Assembly (NCBI GenBank): GCA_031772625.1
Contig: CM062812.1
Span: forward strand, 734,983,714 to 735,047,713
DNA: 64,000 nt
Source: Pinus tabuliformis
Lineage: Eukaryota; Streptophyta; Pinopsida; Pinales; Pinaceae
Reading direction: 5' to 3'
Made by a program: the position numbers and the translations under genes. Positions 1-10,775 of this stretch are shown in pieces; the stretch's first letter is position 1; every line of letters begins with the position of its first letter. The notes under the pieces were generated by a model. That model was given only the letters and a program-made list of their open reading frames with translations. It had not been told where the DNA came from and ran no database searches.

Positions 1-3000
1 TTAAAATATTTTCTTCAAGTCATTTATGAATTCTCAAATACACAAATTGAAGAAGATCAAAAAGATGTCCGAGAATCAAATCACCAAAGCCCGGAAACTT
101 CATTCAGTCCTAAAATTCTTGATCATGATAGCATTCCATTATGTAATAATTTTATTCCCAAAGGATTGGTTCCATTGGAAAAACTATTTGATAATAATGA
201 TGTTTCTAAAAACCCCTTGTTTGACTCACCTGAAGAAGAAATCGAAGAATGCAATATTGGGACTTTAAATGATGTGAGAAATCTTAAATTGTCATCAACC
301 TTGCCTTAGGATGTAAAAGTGAAATACTTGAATCTTCTTAAAAATTACAAATATGTTTTTGTGTGGTCTTATAATGAGTTAAAAACTTATGATACATCTT
401 TGATTGACCATAAGATTCCTTTGAAACCAGAAGCAAGACCCTTTCAACAAAAACTAAGAAGAATCAATCCCATACTTCTTCCAACTATTGAGAAAAAGAT
501 TAAAAAGATGCTTGATGCTCATATCATAGTACCTTTAAGGTATTCTGACTGGGTAGCCAACCTAGTTCCTGTCAGAAAGAAAAATGGTTAAATTAGGCTA
601 TGTGTAGACTTCCGAAATCTGAACAAATCATCTTGAAAGGATAACTACCAATTGCCCAAAATGGATCATCTACTTCAGAAAGTTTCAAGTGCAAATAGGA
701 TTTCTATGCTAGATGGATTTTCTGGTTACAACCAGATCATAGTAAGTCAAGCTGACCAAGACAAAACTTCTTTCACCACTCCTTGGGATACATTCATGTA
801 TGCTAGAATTTCATTTGGGTTGACAAATGTTGGAGCCACTTTCTAGAGAGCCATGGATCTAGCATTTGTAGTTAAAGCATCTGAATTTACTATCATTTAT
901 CTAGATGATTTAACTGTTTTATCTGATTCTGATGAAAATCATTTAAAACACTTGAGCAAGGTTTTTGACAGGTGTAGAAAATTTGGCATATCCATTAATC
1001 CGAAGAAACCTTTATTTGTTGTAAAAGGAAGGGAAATTACTAGGGCATATAATTTCCAAGGAGGGAGTTATGATTGACCCAAAGAGAGTTTCAACTATTC
1101 AGACCCTATCTCTACCAAGGAATAAGAAAGAGATACAAACATTCCTTGGGAAAATAAATTTTCTCAAAAGGTTCATCCCTAATTATGTAGAGATAGTAAA
1201 GGATATAACTGATATGCTAAAGAAGAACAATGAGGTCAAATGGACAGTTTCTTTGAGGTACGCTTTTGATCATATCAAAAAGGCTATATCTGAGGCCCCT
1301 ACATTAGCCAATCATGATTATTGTTCACCTTTTAGCATATTTTCCTTTGCATCCAAAACAACCTTAGTTGTTGTACTTTTACAAAAGAATACAAATGGTG
1401 ATGACTAACCCATAGCCCTCTTTTCTAAAGTCATGAGGGATATTGAGCTTAGGTATGATATTATTAAAAAACAAGCTTATGCCTTAATCCAAGCCATCAA
1501 AGTGTTTAGAACTTATGTCTTGCATTCACACATTACATCCTATGTCCCTAATCACGTTGTTAAAATTGTTTTGACCCAACCTGATACTGATGGAAGAAGA
1601 GGTAGATGGATTGCTAAAATTATTGACTTTGACCTCGAAATTAAGACCACAAAACTAGTAAAGGGTCAAGGCCTAGCCAAATTGTTAGCTGAATCCAATT
1701 GCAAAGTATCGGGGAAAAATCTTGTTTCTGAAATTTCATCTAGGGAGAATCCACAAGAACCTTCCTCAATTTCATCTGGGGAAAATCCACAAGAACCTTC
1801 CTCAATTTCACCTAGGGAGAATCCACAAGAACCTCCTCCTCTTACAAAAGGGGAGAACCCACAAGAACCTCTTTCTTCATATCAAGCCATTCTTGTTCAT
1901 ATAGATCAGAAATATCTACTCTCTGATTGGTATTCTGATATTGTACAGTTTCTTAGATGTTTTCAATGTCTAGCTGAACTTGACTTGAAGCAGTGTAAAG
2001 CCCTGAATCTTAAAGCAGTGAAATATTGCATTATCAATGCTAATTAATACTGGAAAGACCCTATTAATATCCTTCTTCTTTATTCAAATGAAAATGAAAT
2101 AGAGGGGATTATAGATTAGTTCGATGCAGAGTTTTGTGGTCGACACTATGCCTGGAGAGCAATAGCCTACAAAAATTTTAAAGGTGGGTTTCTACTGGCC
2201 TACACTTTCTAAATAAGTTGGAGCAAGAGTAAGAAGTTGCATACCATGCCAAATATTTGCACGTAAATAGAAACTGTCAGCAGTTCCTTTGGTCCCAGTT
2301 TTGGTTCAAGCTACTTTTTTACAATGGGGGTTGGACTTTATAGGGTAAATTCATCCACAATCAAGTAATCAACATAGATGGATTTTAACTACTATAGACT
2401 ATTTCACCAAGTGGGTAGAGGAAATACCTATTAAAAATGCAACTAACACTGTTGTGATTAAATTCATTGAAGAGAATATTTTATGAAGATTTGGATGTCC
2501 TCAACAGATTGTTACAGATAATGCAACAACTTTTAGCAGTGTTAAAATGATTGAGTTCTGTCAAAAGTTTCTAATCCTATTATACCATTCTACACCATAC
2601 TATCCACAAGGTAATGGGATAGCAGAGTCCTCCAATAAGAGCTTAGTTAAGGTGATCAAGAAGACTCTTCAAGACCATAAAACGAGTTGGGACAACCACC
2701 TAATCCATGAAATTTAGGAAAATAGAGTTTCTCCTAAGAGGTCAACAGGAAAATCTCCTTTCCAATTATTTTATGGTAAGGAAGCAAATTTTCCCACTCA
2801 TTGGCTTTACCTATTATGAGATTCCTTCAAGAATCCTATGAAGAAAATGATGAATTATCAAGAAGGATTAATCAATTCATTGAGATAAATGAATTCAGGG
2901 ATGAAATTGAGTATAAGCTAAGGAAATATCAAAACAATATGAAGGAATTGTTTGACAGAAAGGCTAGAGAGAGGAATTTAAAGAAACGTGACCTAGTACC

Positions 3001-3355
3001 TATATGGGATACAGGGAGGGAGGATAAAGGCAAGCATGCAAAATTTGCCAACCTTTGGTTTCATCAATTTAGCATTGCAAAACTCAGAGGGAACAATACA
3101 TTCATCCTTTAGAATTTGGAAGGAGAGTATTCCTCATTGCTAGCCAATGGGAAATACTTGAAACATTACATTCAGTATTAATTTTTCATCCATTCATTCA
3201 TCATCTGTAAATATCTGGAGAGTTTATTTTATTTTCAAAAATTTGGAAGTGAGTAATTGTTTCAATAAAGACTCCATAGACCGAGGAGAAGGCACTTGGA
3301 CCTACTTGTTCTCTTTATCCCACAGGGGGAAGCAGCCCCCAGCTAGAGCCGATAT
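1..3355 (+). pseudogene. Decayed Ty3/gypsy polyprotein, 3' portion (RT - RNase H - integrase)
   Basis: Remnant of a Ty3/gypsy pol gene read on + in shifting frames; its 5' part lies outside the window. Reverse transcriptase is visible from about 320: KLRRINP near 465, CVDFRNLN near 602, LDGFSGYNQI near 710 and the catalytic box IIYLDDL near 892. A 1-base frame change near 1035 leads into the RT thumb/RNase H part (FLGKINFLKRFIPN, about 1140). Integrase follows: YWPTLF near 2190, RSCIPCQIF near 2235, the first Asp near 2330, IVTDNATTF near 2508 and a glutamate in GNGIAESSNKSL near 2610, so the DDE acidic residues can be seen. The last ORF (2801-3112) is the C-terminal tail. Stops interrupt the frame at about 307, 589, 631, 846, 1408, 2048, 2115 and 3110. 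Plainly non-functional. Element class is clear; lineage was not determined. Confidence 0.9.
1739..1870 (+). repeat. 36-bp in-frame tandem repeat inside the gypsy polyprotein
   Basis: Between the RNase H and integrase parts of the gypsy remnant, a 36-bp unit is repeated in frame: two full units, then two shorter or altered ones. Each encodes a version of the 12-residue motif S(R/G)ENPQEPSSIS. Copies 1 to 3 differ by a few bases and the fourth spacer is changed (PPLTKG). Period 36 is a multiple of three, so the frame is kept. It forms a proline/glutamate-rich linker. Confidence 0.85.
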
Positions 3356-4120
3356 TGTAACATTATTTGGTTTTGATAAGTTAGTATATTAGTAAAAAAT
3401 AAAGCAAAATGATAAGTTGGGATATGGATGGAAAAGAAAGAAAAATTAAAATGCTAAGAAAAATCTATATTTTATAGGCATCCATATCAGTGAAATCATA
3501 GGAGTTAGCTGCCCTAAATAAAGAAGGCAAAAGAAAAATAAAATATTAGGGAAGAAAAAAGAAAACAAAGGCTCCATTTTCATACAAACATAAATGCAAA
3601 CGTTGCTAGTCTAAATGCGCCACATTAGGAAAATGTTAAATTTTGTTAATTTATGATTAATTCCTTAATTGGGATTAATTATTTGGTTATCATCTTTGGC
3701 ATTTCAAATTATATTATAAAGAGAATGTTTTATTTGACCCAAATCAATAAACAACAAAAAGGTCTTGTCAACTTTCCATAAAGCAGGCGCATGATTCGAC
3801 AGTTGATCTTTTCCTTGCCCAGATCAATGACGGGGAGATATTTTGCAACCCCCTCTACTGTTTCTCATTAATGCGAGAAGGGCGGGGGGGGTCTGCAAAG
3901 CGGTTTCCATGGAAGATTCCCAGACCTTACATGTTGCCACCACATCACTCTACACCGTTGTCCACTCAAAACCACAAACAACTCACTACCCCCCCCCGTG
4001 AACCACTCGTGGTTTCCCTCCGCAAATGGCTCTTCTACACTCCCAAAGTCATTATCCCTCAACCAATCACAAGATGCCACCTCACATATACGTTTCCTAT
4101 TCATCCTATCCATTACTCCA
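3356..4120. other. Non-coding stretch, possible start of the gypsy 3' LTR
   Basis: No credible gene. A purine-rich stretch (about 3332-3342) after the gypsy coding end, followed by TGTAAC at 3356, could be the polypurine tract and the start of the 3' LTR. The other LTR is outside the window, so this cannot be tested here. The segment is cut at 4120 by the insertion of the element at 4121-10525. Short ORFs on both strands between 3868 and 4208 show no family signature. Confidence 0.35.
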
Positions 4121-6321
4121 TGATCTAGGTGGCTCCAGAGACACACATAGGACAAAGAGGACTCAGGAAAAATCAAAAATCAAAGTATTTGAATTATGCT
4201 CAAACTAGGACCAAGGCATAGATCTCATCGTCCTGATTACAATGGTGTGAATGGTTCATCAATATGAGTCTGTATGAGGAAGATAGAGGCAGTCAAAGTT
4301 GGGTTGACTTTTTTATGACTAGGCAAGCTTGACAAAGACACAATTTGGCCTTTTCCGACGGATGGAATTTGACCAACTTTGGCCAGATTCTAGACGAAAT
4401 TGTAGCCTCATTAAAAAGACTCCTTTGGCCTAAAATTCGAATTTTTGAACATGCCTTCTTAATTATAACAAAAAAAAAGGGAGTGGTGGTGGGCCACCAC
4501 CCCCACCACCCATGCCTCTCACCATGTTTCAATAACAATGGAGCAGAATTTGGGTGGGCCAGCCTTGGGGCACGAACCCAACCCAACTTCCCTCCAACCT
4601 AAAACATACGATGGACATTAAGGGTGTTAGTGGGGGTTGAACCCACCTGACCCACATGGCTGGCTCCCAAGCGAGCGGCCCCATAAATAATGCAACACCA
4701 TTAATGTGGAACAGCACCACCATAAACCGTGCTCCAACAACCATGAAAGTTAATGCGCAGGATCATGGGTTGGCCTGCCCAATGTAGACCCAACCCCCAT
4801 TTTAAAATAAATTTCATTTACAGCCAAAACTATAATGTGCAAAAAAAGGAGGGGCAGGGTTTGATCACTCGACCCCTCCCCAACTAATGCGTTAACTTAA
4901 CGACGGCACCAAACTAACTCATTGTTTAATCCACCTGCGAGATTTTTATAAGAACCCAATTTTTTTCAGATGGAGAGGCAGATGGATGAACCAGGAGCAG
5001 GAATGAATTTTGAGGCAGAGGAGGTAGTGCACACAGTTTGAGGTAGCATTTTTGCAGGAGGGGCTGAATTTTCACTTTGTCAGATTTTAACAAATTTTAT
5101 ATGGTTTCAGCACTTCTCGATGCCACAAACGCAATGGAATTTTCCATTTCTCAATCAGAGTTATGCATTTCTCGATCATTTTTCAGTATGCAGGTGGAAC
5201 CATGACCACTGCAGAAACATGGAGCGGAACCATGATCCTTGAAATTTTCCTAAGGAGGTAATTTTTCTCCATGTCGGCATATAGTCAAGTTTACACTTGT
5301 TTTTCATGGCTTTCGACAGGGATCGGAATGGCGAGGTCAAATTCGCCTTTTCAATTTAAAATTTCCACTCCAACCATGGAGTAGAATCTTTGAGGAATCT
5401 AGGGGGAATGTAAAAGATTCCTTGAGCCCTAGATTTTCACTTTCTCAAAATTCAAAAATTGGACAGTCGATTTTGCACTATTTGATGCCACAAATCTGAT
5501 GGTGCGTTCAGATTTCTCATTTTCGCATACTATTCTTCAACCACTTTTCTGAGTGGAATGCAAGTGTCAGCTATCATGTGTGAGCATCCATTTCCATGCG
5601 ATTGATGTCATGAGATCGATGGCATGAACAGCTTCAACAGTTTGACATACACTTCTTCAGATGGCCCTTGTATGTGAGGTATATGCAGTTTATTCATGTA
5701 TTTCTTTTGCTATGCATCGTGATGCACAGATCCCTATTTGATGTTGGATGTGGGATCTTGTTTCTTACTCATTTTCATGATTCCTGCTTGATGTGATGCG
5801 AAATAATCTATGTGATGAACTTGTTGTCATGATTCATCATGTTAGGTTTTGAGATCTCTTTGTTGTATGTTGATGGGATACTCATGTTGTCATCATGAAT
5901 TTTTGCATTGAGATCCCTTTTATGCGATGTTGGCGGGATGATCATTGGGCATGCATTTGTGTCATACTGATAGGTGTCTTTTTGACTGAGAGTTCATGTA
6001 ACAGAACATCTCTTAGAGCCACTCCTATGTGAAGTCATTTCCTTGTATGATAGCGACATCACCTCTTATGTACATCATCATTATTAGAAACACTTAATGC
6101 AATGGCCTACAGTATCTTAACACCGGCGGTTGGAGACGTAGTCCCTCCTGGATGAACTTTGTTATCAATGACTTATGTTTTTATGTTGCTGATGATTGTC
6201 ATGTTCCTCTTGTTTACAACATGCACATGTGTTCATTCATGTTCTTTTAAAAATGCAATTTAACACATCACAAAAGTAAAAGGCCTTGGAAGGGTCCTTT
6301 GTCACACCTAGACCTGGATCA
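4121..6321 (+). repeat. 5' LTR of the G-patch element (2201 bp)
   Basis: Left long terminal repeat; matches 8322-10525 along its whole length with many scattered substitutions and small indels. I estimate 85-90% identity by eye over the first 150 bases, so the insertion is not recent. It starts TGATCTA and ends TGGATCA. ORFs predicted inside it (for example 4293-4744) also occur in altered form in the right LTR and are not conserved as reading frames, so I do not call them genes. Confidence 0.92.
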
Positions 6322-6323
6322 AG

Positions 6324-6337
6324 TGGTATCATAGCGG
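6324..6337 (+). other. Primer-binding site (tRNA-iMet type) of the G-patch element
   Basis: Two bases after the 5' LTR end, TGGTATCATAGCGG matches the standard plant initiator-methionine primer-binding site TGGTATCAGAGC except for one base in the first 12. Position and sequence together support it as the reverse-transcription priming site. Confidence 0.8.
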
Positions 6338-6370
6338 TCTTTGCATTAATGTGAATTGCAACCATGAACA

Positions 6371-7804
6371 ATGGAATGTGCAGGGATAGAGGATGAAAAA
6401 GCGATGTATGAGACCATGATCAAAATTTTCAAAAGGGTGGAAATCATGTATGAAACTCTACAGAAAGAGACAGAGGAAAAGGAGCGAATGTAGCTTCAGT
6501 TGCAAGCCACAGAAGAGGCCCTGGAAGAACTAAAGCACAACAAACAAAATCTTCAAACAGAGAACATTGAATTGAAGACGCTTCTATAGGAAGAGAAAGA
6601 GGAGAAACATAGTCTGTTACGACAACTGCAAGCAAAGGACGAGGCCTTAGAAAAGTTGCAACGTGACCCATGCGAGGTAAAAATTAGTTCTCCATCTTAA
6701 TGCATGTTTCCTGATGATGATTTTGCTATTTTTGAAAATCATACCATAGGCATTGGCTCCAAACTATTAAAGAGAATTGGGTATGAAGCAAAAGGTTTAG
6801 GCATTAAGGGCCAAGGCATTGTCAATCCCATCAAAGTAGAGGAATTACCCTATCGAAAAGGAATTAGGTATGTCAGAAAGGAAGTTGGGGAATGCACCGA
6901 GACAGCTAGCGAACCACCAACAGCAGATGATGAGAAGCCCTCATCAGTTCTTTCCAAATCGACAAAGGAGGTAAAATATGTTGATTTCCTTTCAATTTCA
7001 TCATCACATGGTATGATTTTGGATGGAGATTTGGAGATCCCAATTACAGGGACAAACATGAGGCTCCTTACAAGGATGAGGCATGAGGAGGAAAAGGAAC
7101 TTGGTGTTAATAACCAAGGCATAACTCAACCATTGGAGGTTGTGCAGAGACCTCAACTTGCAGGCTTGAGATACATCAAAGGAGAATGCTCAAAGGTGTT
7201 AGATTCTTTCAAGACATCATCAAAATCGTCAAGGAAAGAGAATGATGGGAAAACATCCCCATCATCCCATGGCATTTTCCATTGCAAGGAAAGAGCTGAG
7301 GCAAGCTCTTATCACCATACTTACACTAGAGACAACAAGAGAAAGTATAACCACTTTCTATCTTCAAATGCTCATTTCAATTATAATCATATTGTTAATG
7401 ATGAACGTAAAACATGGCATCGAAAAACATGTGCCTTTTGTGGATTACATAACCATACATTTTCTAAGTGTTCGAAAATAATGGCAGCACACAAAAGGAT
7501 GAGCCATGAAGGACCCTCTCAATAGCAGGTAAAGAAACATGTTAGGCAGATTTGGAGGAAGAAAACATATTGCAGTCATTGCGATAGAAGTGGCCATCAA
7601 AGAGCCACTTATTGGAGGCTCCATCTAGAGCAGTGCCTTAAACACATAGTGTCGGTGCATGAACCAAGTGAAACAATTGTTCGACAATCCAAGCCACCAC
7701 AAGGAGGTGACCCATTCACATTGATCAGTGAAAAATGGTTTCTAGACATGTTGTTGTTTCATGGTCGTGCTTTTGTGAATCATTTGTTGCATTTTAAAAT
7801 GTAA
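6371..7804 (+). pseudogene. G-patch and CCHC zinc-knuckle protein ORF carried by the LTR element, four in-frame stops
   Basis: One continuous frame of 477 codons from ATG 6371 to TAA 7802-7804, interrupted by stops at 6491 (TAG), 6587 (TAG), 6698 (TAA) and 7523 (TAG). Residues ~1-105 are charged, Glu/Lys/Gln-rich and predicted coiled coil. Residues ~127-167 form a recognisable G-patch: GIGSKLL..GY..KGLG..GQGI..PI, ending in a G-x-x-Y. A degenerate second G-patch-like copy lies near 226-268 (LGVNNQGITQPLEV). CAFCGLHNHTFSKC (~357) is a perfect CX2CX4HX4C zinc knuckle. A second knuckle near residue 401 (CSHCDRSGHQ) has Tyr in place of the last Cys. G-patch domains bind RNA helicases or RNA, and CCHC knuckles bind nucleic acid, so an RNA-binding or Gag-like role is likely (inference). 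No polymerase, protease or integrase motif is present. Either a captured host gene or an unusual Gag-like ORF; I cannot decide without database searches. Confidence 0.85.
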
Positions 7805-8321
7805 AAGTGATAACATGTTTTCCATCACTTGTTCAACGACAATGATGTATGGTCTTATTTGGTGTCACATGTTGAACTGTGAAAGTGATGTCGTGTTTCC
7901 ATCACTTGTCAAAGAAAAACAATAGTGTTTGGCCTTTCTGTAAATCATGTCTTGCAGTGATGATGTGTTTTTCATCACTTCTTGAATCAATAAAGATAGG
8001 TTGGCCTTGTTGTCATAGCTGGGATATTGCGTCCATCTTGATGTAAACTTGACCACAAAGTATGTGTTATAAACTCGTGGCAAGTGTGGGACACTTGGGT
8101 CATTAGTTGATCATGAAATTCAAGCATGTAATTTGCAAAACAACATAGGATAGGTTGCAGAGGTTGGAAGTGTCGGCTCATCGCTTAAGGTCCTGAAGAA
8201 CAAAGGTCAAGGAGATGGAAGCGAGACCTTTCACGATTCTTGTGATGCAAACAAGGTACATAGAAGTTGCAGATTATTTTTCATGCTTTTGGAGGAGCAA
8301 AAGCTCCCCAATTGGGAGGAT
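7805..8321 (+). other. 3' non-coding interior of the G-patch element with polypurine tract
   Basis: No ORF of note. It carries three or four imperfect copies of a motif around GTGATG...TTTTCCATCACTT (7806-7982), each near a run like TTGTTTCATGG or TTGGCCTT, possibly a short degenerate tandem repeat. The purine-rich stretch at about 8313-8320 just before the 3' LTR is the likely polypurine tract. Confidence 0.6.
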
Positions 8322-10525
8322 TGATCCAAGTGGCTCTAGAGACACATACAGGACAAAGAGGACTTAGGAAAACTCAAAAATCAAAGTATTTGGATTATGC
8401 TCGAACAAGGACCAACGTGTAGATCTCGTCGTCTTGATCATGGCGGTGTGAACAGTTCATCAATTTGAGTCTGAGTGAGGAAGAGAGAGGCAGTCAAAGT
8501 TGGGTTGACTTTTTGATGACTAGGCAGGCTTGACAAAGACACAATTTGGCCTTTTCTGGCAGACGGAAGCTGACCAACTCTTGCCAGATTCCATGTGAAA
8601 TTATGGCCTCGTTAAAAACACTCCTTCAACCTAAAATTCAAATTTTTCAACATGCCTTCTTAATTATAACAAAAAATATTAAAAAAAAGGGAGTGGTGGT
8701 GGTTCACCACCCCCACCACCCACTCCTCTCACCATGTTTCAACAACAATGGAGTGGAATTTGGGTGGTTTGGCCTTGCAGCATGGAGCCAACCCAAATTC
8801 CCTCCAACCTAAAACATATGGTGGAAGTTAAGGGTACTAGCGGGGGTCGAACCCGCCCAGCCAACGTGGTTGGCCCCCAAGCGAGCAACCCCATAAATAA
8901 TGCAGCCCCTTTAATGTCGAACAACACCACCATAAACCGTGCTCCAACAACCACGAAAGTTAATGTGCAGGATCACAGGGTGGACCACACAATGCGGACT
9001 TGACCCCCATTTTAAAATAAATTTTGTTTATAGCCAAAATTATAACGCGCAAGAAAACGAGGGGCGGGTTTGACAACACGACCCTTCCTCAACTAATGCC
9101 TTAACTTAACTACTGCACCAAAATGACTCATTGTTTAATCCACCCATGAAATTTTTATAAGAACCCAATTTTTTCAAATGGAGAGGAAGATGGAGGAACC
9201 ATGAGAGAGCACGCATTTCAAGGAAAAGGAGGCAGTCCATGCAATTCGAGGCAACATTTTGCAAGAGGGGCTGAATTTTCACTTTGTTAGATTTTGACAA
9301 ATTTTATATGGTTTCAACACTTCTCGACGCCACGAATGTAATGACATTGTTCATTTCTCCATCAAAGTTATGCATTTTCGGTGATTTTTCATTATGCGGG
9401 TGGAACCATGACTTCTACGGAAATAAGGAGCAAAACCATGATCCTTGAAATTTTCCCGAGGTAGTTTTTCTCCATGTCGGAATATAGCCAAGTTTATAGT
9501 TGTTTTTCATGGTTTTCTGTAGGGATCACAATGGCGAGGTCAGATTCACCATTTCAATTTCAAATTTCCAGTCCAACCATGGAGTAGGATCTTTGAGGAA
9601 TCTAGGGGGAATCTAAAAGATTCCTTGAGCCCCAGATTCTCACTTTCTCATAATTCAAAAATTGGACAGTCGATTTTGCACTATTCGATGCCACAAATCT
9701 GATGCTACATTTAGATTTCTTATTTTCTCATTCTATTCTTCTACCACTTTTCTAAGTGGAATGCAAGTGTCAACATTCATGTGCGAGCAACCATTTCCAT
9801 GCGATTGATGCCGTGAGATCGATGCCATGAGCAACTTCAATAATTTGACATCTGATTCTTCAGATGGCCCTTGGATGTGAGGTATATGCAGTTTATTCAT
9901 GTACTTATTTTGCTATGCACTGTGTTGCACAGATGCTTGTTTGATGTTGGATGTGGGATCTTGTTTCTTACTCATTTGCAAGATTCCTACTTGATGTGAT
10001 GCAGAATCATCTATGTGATGTACTTATTGTCATGATTCATCATGTTAGGTTTTGAGATCCTTTTGTTGTACATTGATGGGATACTCATGTTGTCATCATG
10101 AATGTTTGAATTGAGATCCCTTTTATGCCATGTTGGTGGGATGATGATTGGGAATGAGTTTGTGTCATACTGATAGGAGTCTTTTTGATAGAGAGTTCCT
10201 ATAGCGGAACATCTCTTAGAGTCACTCCTATGTGAAGGTATTTTCCTTGTATGATAGCAACATCACCTCTTATGTACATCATTACTATTGACAGCACTTA
10301 ATGCAGCAGCCTACATCATCTTGACATCGGGGCCCGGAGACGTAGCCCCTCCTGGATGAACTCCATTATCAACAGCGTATGTTTTTATGTTGCTGATGAT
10401 TGTCATGCTCCTCTTCTTTGCAACATGCACATGTGTTCATTTATGTTCTTTTAAAAATGCAATTTAACACATCACGAAAGTAAAAGGTATTGGAAGGGTC
10501 CTTTGTCACACCCATACCTGGATCA
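8322..10525 (+). repeat. 3' LTR of the G-patch element (2204 bp)
   Basis: Right long terminal repeat, the direct repeat of 4121-6321. Begins TGATCCA and ends TGGATCA, a perfect 7-bp terminal inverted repeat. Followed at 10526 by the CTCCA target-site duplication. Confidence 0.92.
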
Positions 10526-10644
10526 CTCCATTACATGCTTACTGCCCCATTTTCATGCCCGTTATATCCACCGGTTACAGCTTTGCTCCTGCGGATTGAA
10601 AGTTGCTATGATTATGAGTAAAATAGTTATCTCTTCCCGCATCT

Positions 10645-10652
10645 TATAAATA
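10645..10652 (+). promoter_or_regulatory. Candidate TATA box upstream of the 10776 ORF
   Basis: TATAAATA lies about 125 bp before the ATG at 10776, with a pyrimidine-rich leader between. It could be the promoter of the ORF or part of an LTR cut by the G-patch element. No start-site evidence is available from sequence alone. Confidence 0.4.
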
Positions 10653-10775
10653 AAACTAAACTAACCTCTTCATCACTTTTCTCTCAATATTTTCAATTAT
10701 TTGTAGGTTTATAGTTTTCCAGAACTTCTTACTATTTGCTCAATCTGTCACTTATAACTGCTCTTCCTCTTGCCT

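Larger units (their letters stand above)
4121..10525 (+). mobile_element. Complete non-autonomous LTR retrotransposon carrying a G-patch / zinc-knuckle ORF
   Basis: A 6405-bp element with every structural landmark of an LTR retrotransposon but no protease, RT, RNase H or integrase. The 5' LTR (4121-6321) and 3' LTR (8322-10525) are clear direct repeats of each other. The intact termini read TGATCCA at the 3' LTR start and TGGATCA at both LTR ends; the 5' start has one change, TGATCTA. The 5-bp target duplication CTCCA is present at 4116-4120 and 10526-10530. A primer-binding site resembling the complement of initiator tRNA-Met begins at 6324, and a purine-rich tract precedes 8322. The ~2-kb interior holds one broken ORF (6371-7804). 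The LTRs are longer than the interior, as in large retrotransposon derivatives (LARDs). Mobilisation must have depended on another element's enzymes (inference). Confidence 0.93.

Noticed and set aside
4293..4744. ORFs on both strands inside the 5' LTR
   Set aside because: The matching ORFs in the 3' LTR (8546-9003) differ by frameshifts and stops, so coding is not conserved.
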